Below are positions 63,024-64,000 of a stretch of DNA of 64,000 nt, one piece after another. A program made the translations under genes and the position numbers. A model generated the notes under the pieces. It did not search any database. It was not told the origin of the DNA and saw nothing but the letters and a program-made list of their open reading frames with translations. The stretch is taken from the NCBI RefSeq assembly GCF_013214175.1, contig NZ_JABSPA010000010.1, positions 1-64,000 of the forward strand, written 5' to 3'. The DNA is from Colwellia sp. (GTDB lineage Bacteria > Pseudomonadota > Gammaproteobacteria > Enterobacterales > Alteromonadaceae). Within the stretch, counting starts at the first letter, position 1, and each line of letters opens with the position of its first letter.

Positions 63024-63839
63024 ATGGCAGCGCAAGTAACCGCACTTTTTAATGAGATCTGGCAACAATATCTCAGCGTGACTCCGTCAGCAAAAAAAAT
63101 TCACCAATTAATAGGGAATGGCAATGATGTAATCAATGATCATGTGGCTTACCGTACCTTTAATGACCCTAAAATAAACTTGGTACAACTAGCTAAAGGT
63201 CTTTTGGCTATTGGTTACACAGAATGTGGTCAATATGATTTTTCGTCAAAAAAATTGGATGCAAAACATTTTGAACATCCTGATAGTACTATGCCTAAAG
63301 TGTTTATTAGTGAATTACGTGTGGAAGAGTTCTCTACTGAAGTGCAAGAGATCATTGCCGGTTTAATAGCACAGTTACCAGAAGATGTTAGTGACCGTGC
63401 CGATTTTCTTTACTCGGGGCGTCTTTGGGAAATTAGCTCAAAAGACTATGAGACATTGTTAAGCGTCAGTGAATATGCTGCCTGGTTAGCTGCATGGGGT
63501 TACCGTGCAAATCACTTTACTGTCAGCATTAACCACTTAGCTAACTACCAAGATATTGAAGTAGTTAATGCTACGCTTAAAGAGGCAGGTTACGCACTTA
63601 ATACTAATGGTGGTGAAATTAAGGGTGATAAAGCAGTGATGTTAGAGCAATCATCAACACTTGCTGATAAAGCTCCGGTAGAATTTTCCGATAAAACCAT
63701 GGAAATCCCAAGTTGTTTCTATGAATTTGCTAAACGTTACCCACTTGCCAATGGCGAGTTATATACGGGTTTTGTCGCCGCATCAGCAGATAAAATTTTC
63801 GACAGTACTAACGCTAAAGTTGAGTTCGCTTTTAGTTAA
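63024..63839 (+). CDS. DUF1338-family protein (2-oxoadipate dioxygenase/decarboxylase-like)
   Basis: 271 residues, the short type of the DUF1338 family. Characteristic motifs: NDHVAYRTFNDPKINL (His about 37, a metal ligand in the family), KHFEHPDSTMPKVFISELRVEEFS (second His and Glu) and RANHFTVSINHL (third His). The larger members (HglS/YdcJ) are Fe(II) enzymes that turn 2-oxoadipate into 2-hydroxyglutarate in lysine catabolism. Whether this short type has the same substrate is unproven. AGAGGAAAA supplies the ribosome binding site. Confidence 0.87.
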   Translation: MAAQVTALFNEIWQQYLSVTPSAKKIHQLIGNGNDVINDHVAYRTFNDPKINLVQLAKGLLAIGYTECGQYDFSSKKLDAKHFEHPDSTMPKVFISELRVEEFSTEVQEIIAGLIAQLPEDVSDRADFLYSGRLWEISSKDYETLLSVSEYAAWLAAWGYRANHFTVSINHLANYQDIEVVNATLKEAGYALNTNGGEIKGDKAVMLEQSSTLADKAPVEFSDKTMEIPSCFYEFAKRYPLANGELYTGFVAASADKIFDSTNAKVEFAFS

Positions 63840-63874
63840 TTATTAACCGCAGGAATCAAACTGTAAAATTATTA

Positions 63875-63900
63875 AGCCAGTGCTATGCCACTGGCTTTTT
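63875..63900 (+). terminator. terminator of the DUF1338 gene
   Basis: AGCCAGTG and CACTGGCT form an 8-bp stem with loop CTATGC, followed by five T residues. Confidence 0.88.
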
Positions 63901-64000
63901 AGTTATTATTAGTAACTGTTATTCGCAATACTTATTAGTCTATTGATTAGTCATTGCCATTATTATTCAATTTGATACTTCCTTAAAATAGCGGCAATAA

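Overview
The window looks like a chromosomal segment of a cold-adapted marine gammaproteobacterium of the Alteromonadales, most probably a Colwellia. This is inferred from the AT-rich base composition, the gene repertoire (glnA-glnL-glnG, fadBA, mpl, def, ubiX, rpsF-priB-rpsR-rplI, PEP-CTERM proteins, an MSHA-like pilin) and MITE-like intergenic repeats of a kind common in that group. No database search was run.

Region 1 (1-1921) starts inside the 3' end of a 5S rRNA gene. Decayed copies of the same 5S tail follow, then dusA on the minus strand. Region 2 (about 1836-23811) is accessory DNA inserted into the 5' end of dusA. A 15-bp core lying in dusA codons 24-29 recurs exactly at 21872-21886 and in decayed form at 23797-23811, so one large island and one small tandem remnant are bounded by att sites. 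The large island carries, in order: a tyrosine integrase, a NACHT NTPase, two small coupled ORFs, three PEP-CTERM genes made by tandem duplication, a complete-looking filamentous phage (inovirus) prophage read leftward with a CI/LexA-like repressor at its head, and a three-gene minus-strand cluster of a RelA/SpoT-type synthetase with a 16-residue repeat tail, an Abi/DRT-like reverse transcriptase and a small P-loop NTPase. The remnant carries a type IV pilin-like gene and a fourth PEP-CTERM gene. All four PEP-CTERM genes have a sigma-54-type GG-N10-GC promoter in front of them. The NACHT gene, the RT and the alarmone-type synthetase suggest an anti-phage defence island with a resident inovirus.

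Region 3 (24044 to the end) is ordinary chromosome: a Mn-dependent pyrophosphatase, the fadBA beta-oxidation complex, a REC-GGDEF-EAL protein, a MerC-family gene with tandem Zur-like boxes, the nitrogen regulon genes glnG, glnL and glnA with visible NtrC sites and a sigma-54 promoter, two tandem DUF481 outer-membrane proteins, a ferredoxin-reductase-like protein, mpl, def-ubiX, cheX, an M1 peptidase, zur, a membrane acyltransferase, the S6 ribosomal operon with its leader, an Omp85-type protein, a LysR regulator, a DUF4136 lipoprotein, a DUF1254 protein, outer-membrane phospholipase A, yrfG, nudE-cysQ and a DUF1338 protein.

The most promising undescribed item is the 17828-21577 cluster (repeat-tailed synthetase, RT, small NTPase). 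The next is the four-member sigma-54 / PEP-CTERM set carried on a dusA island.
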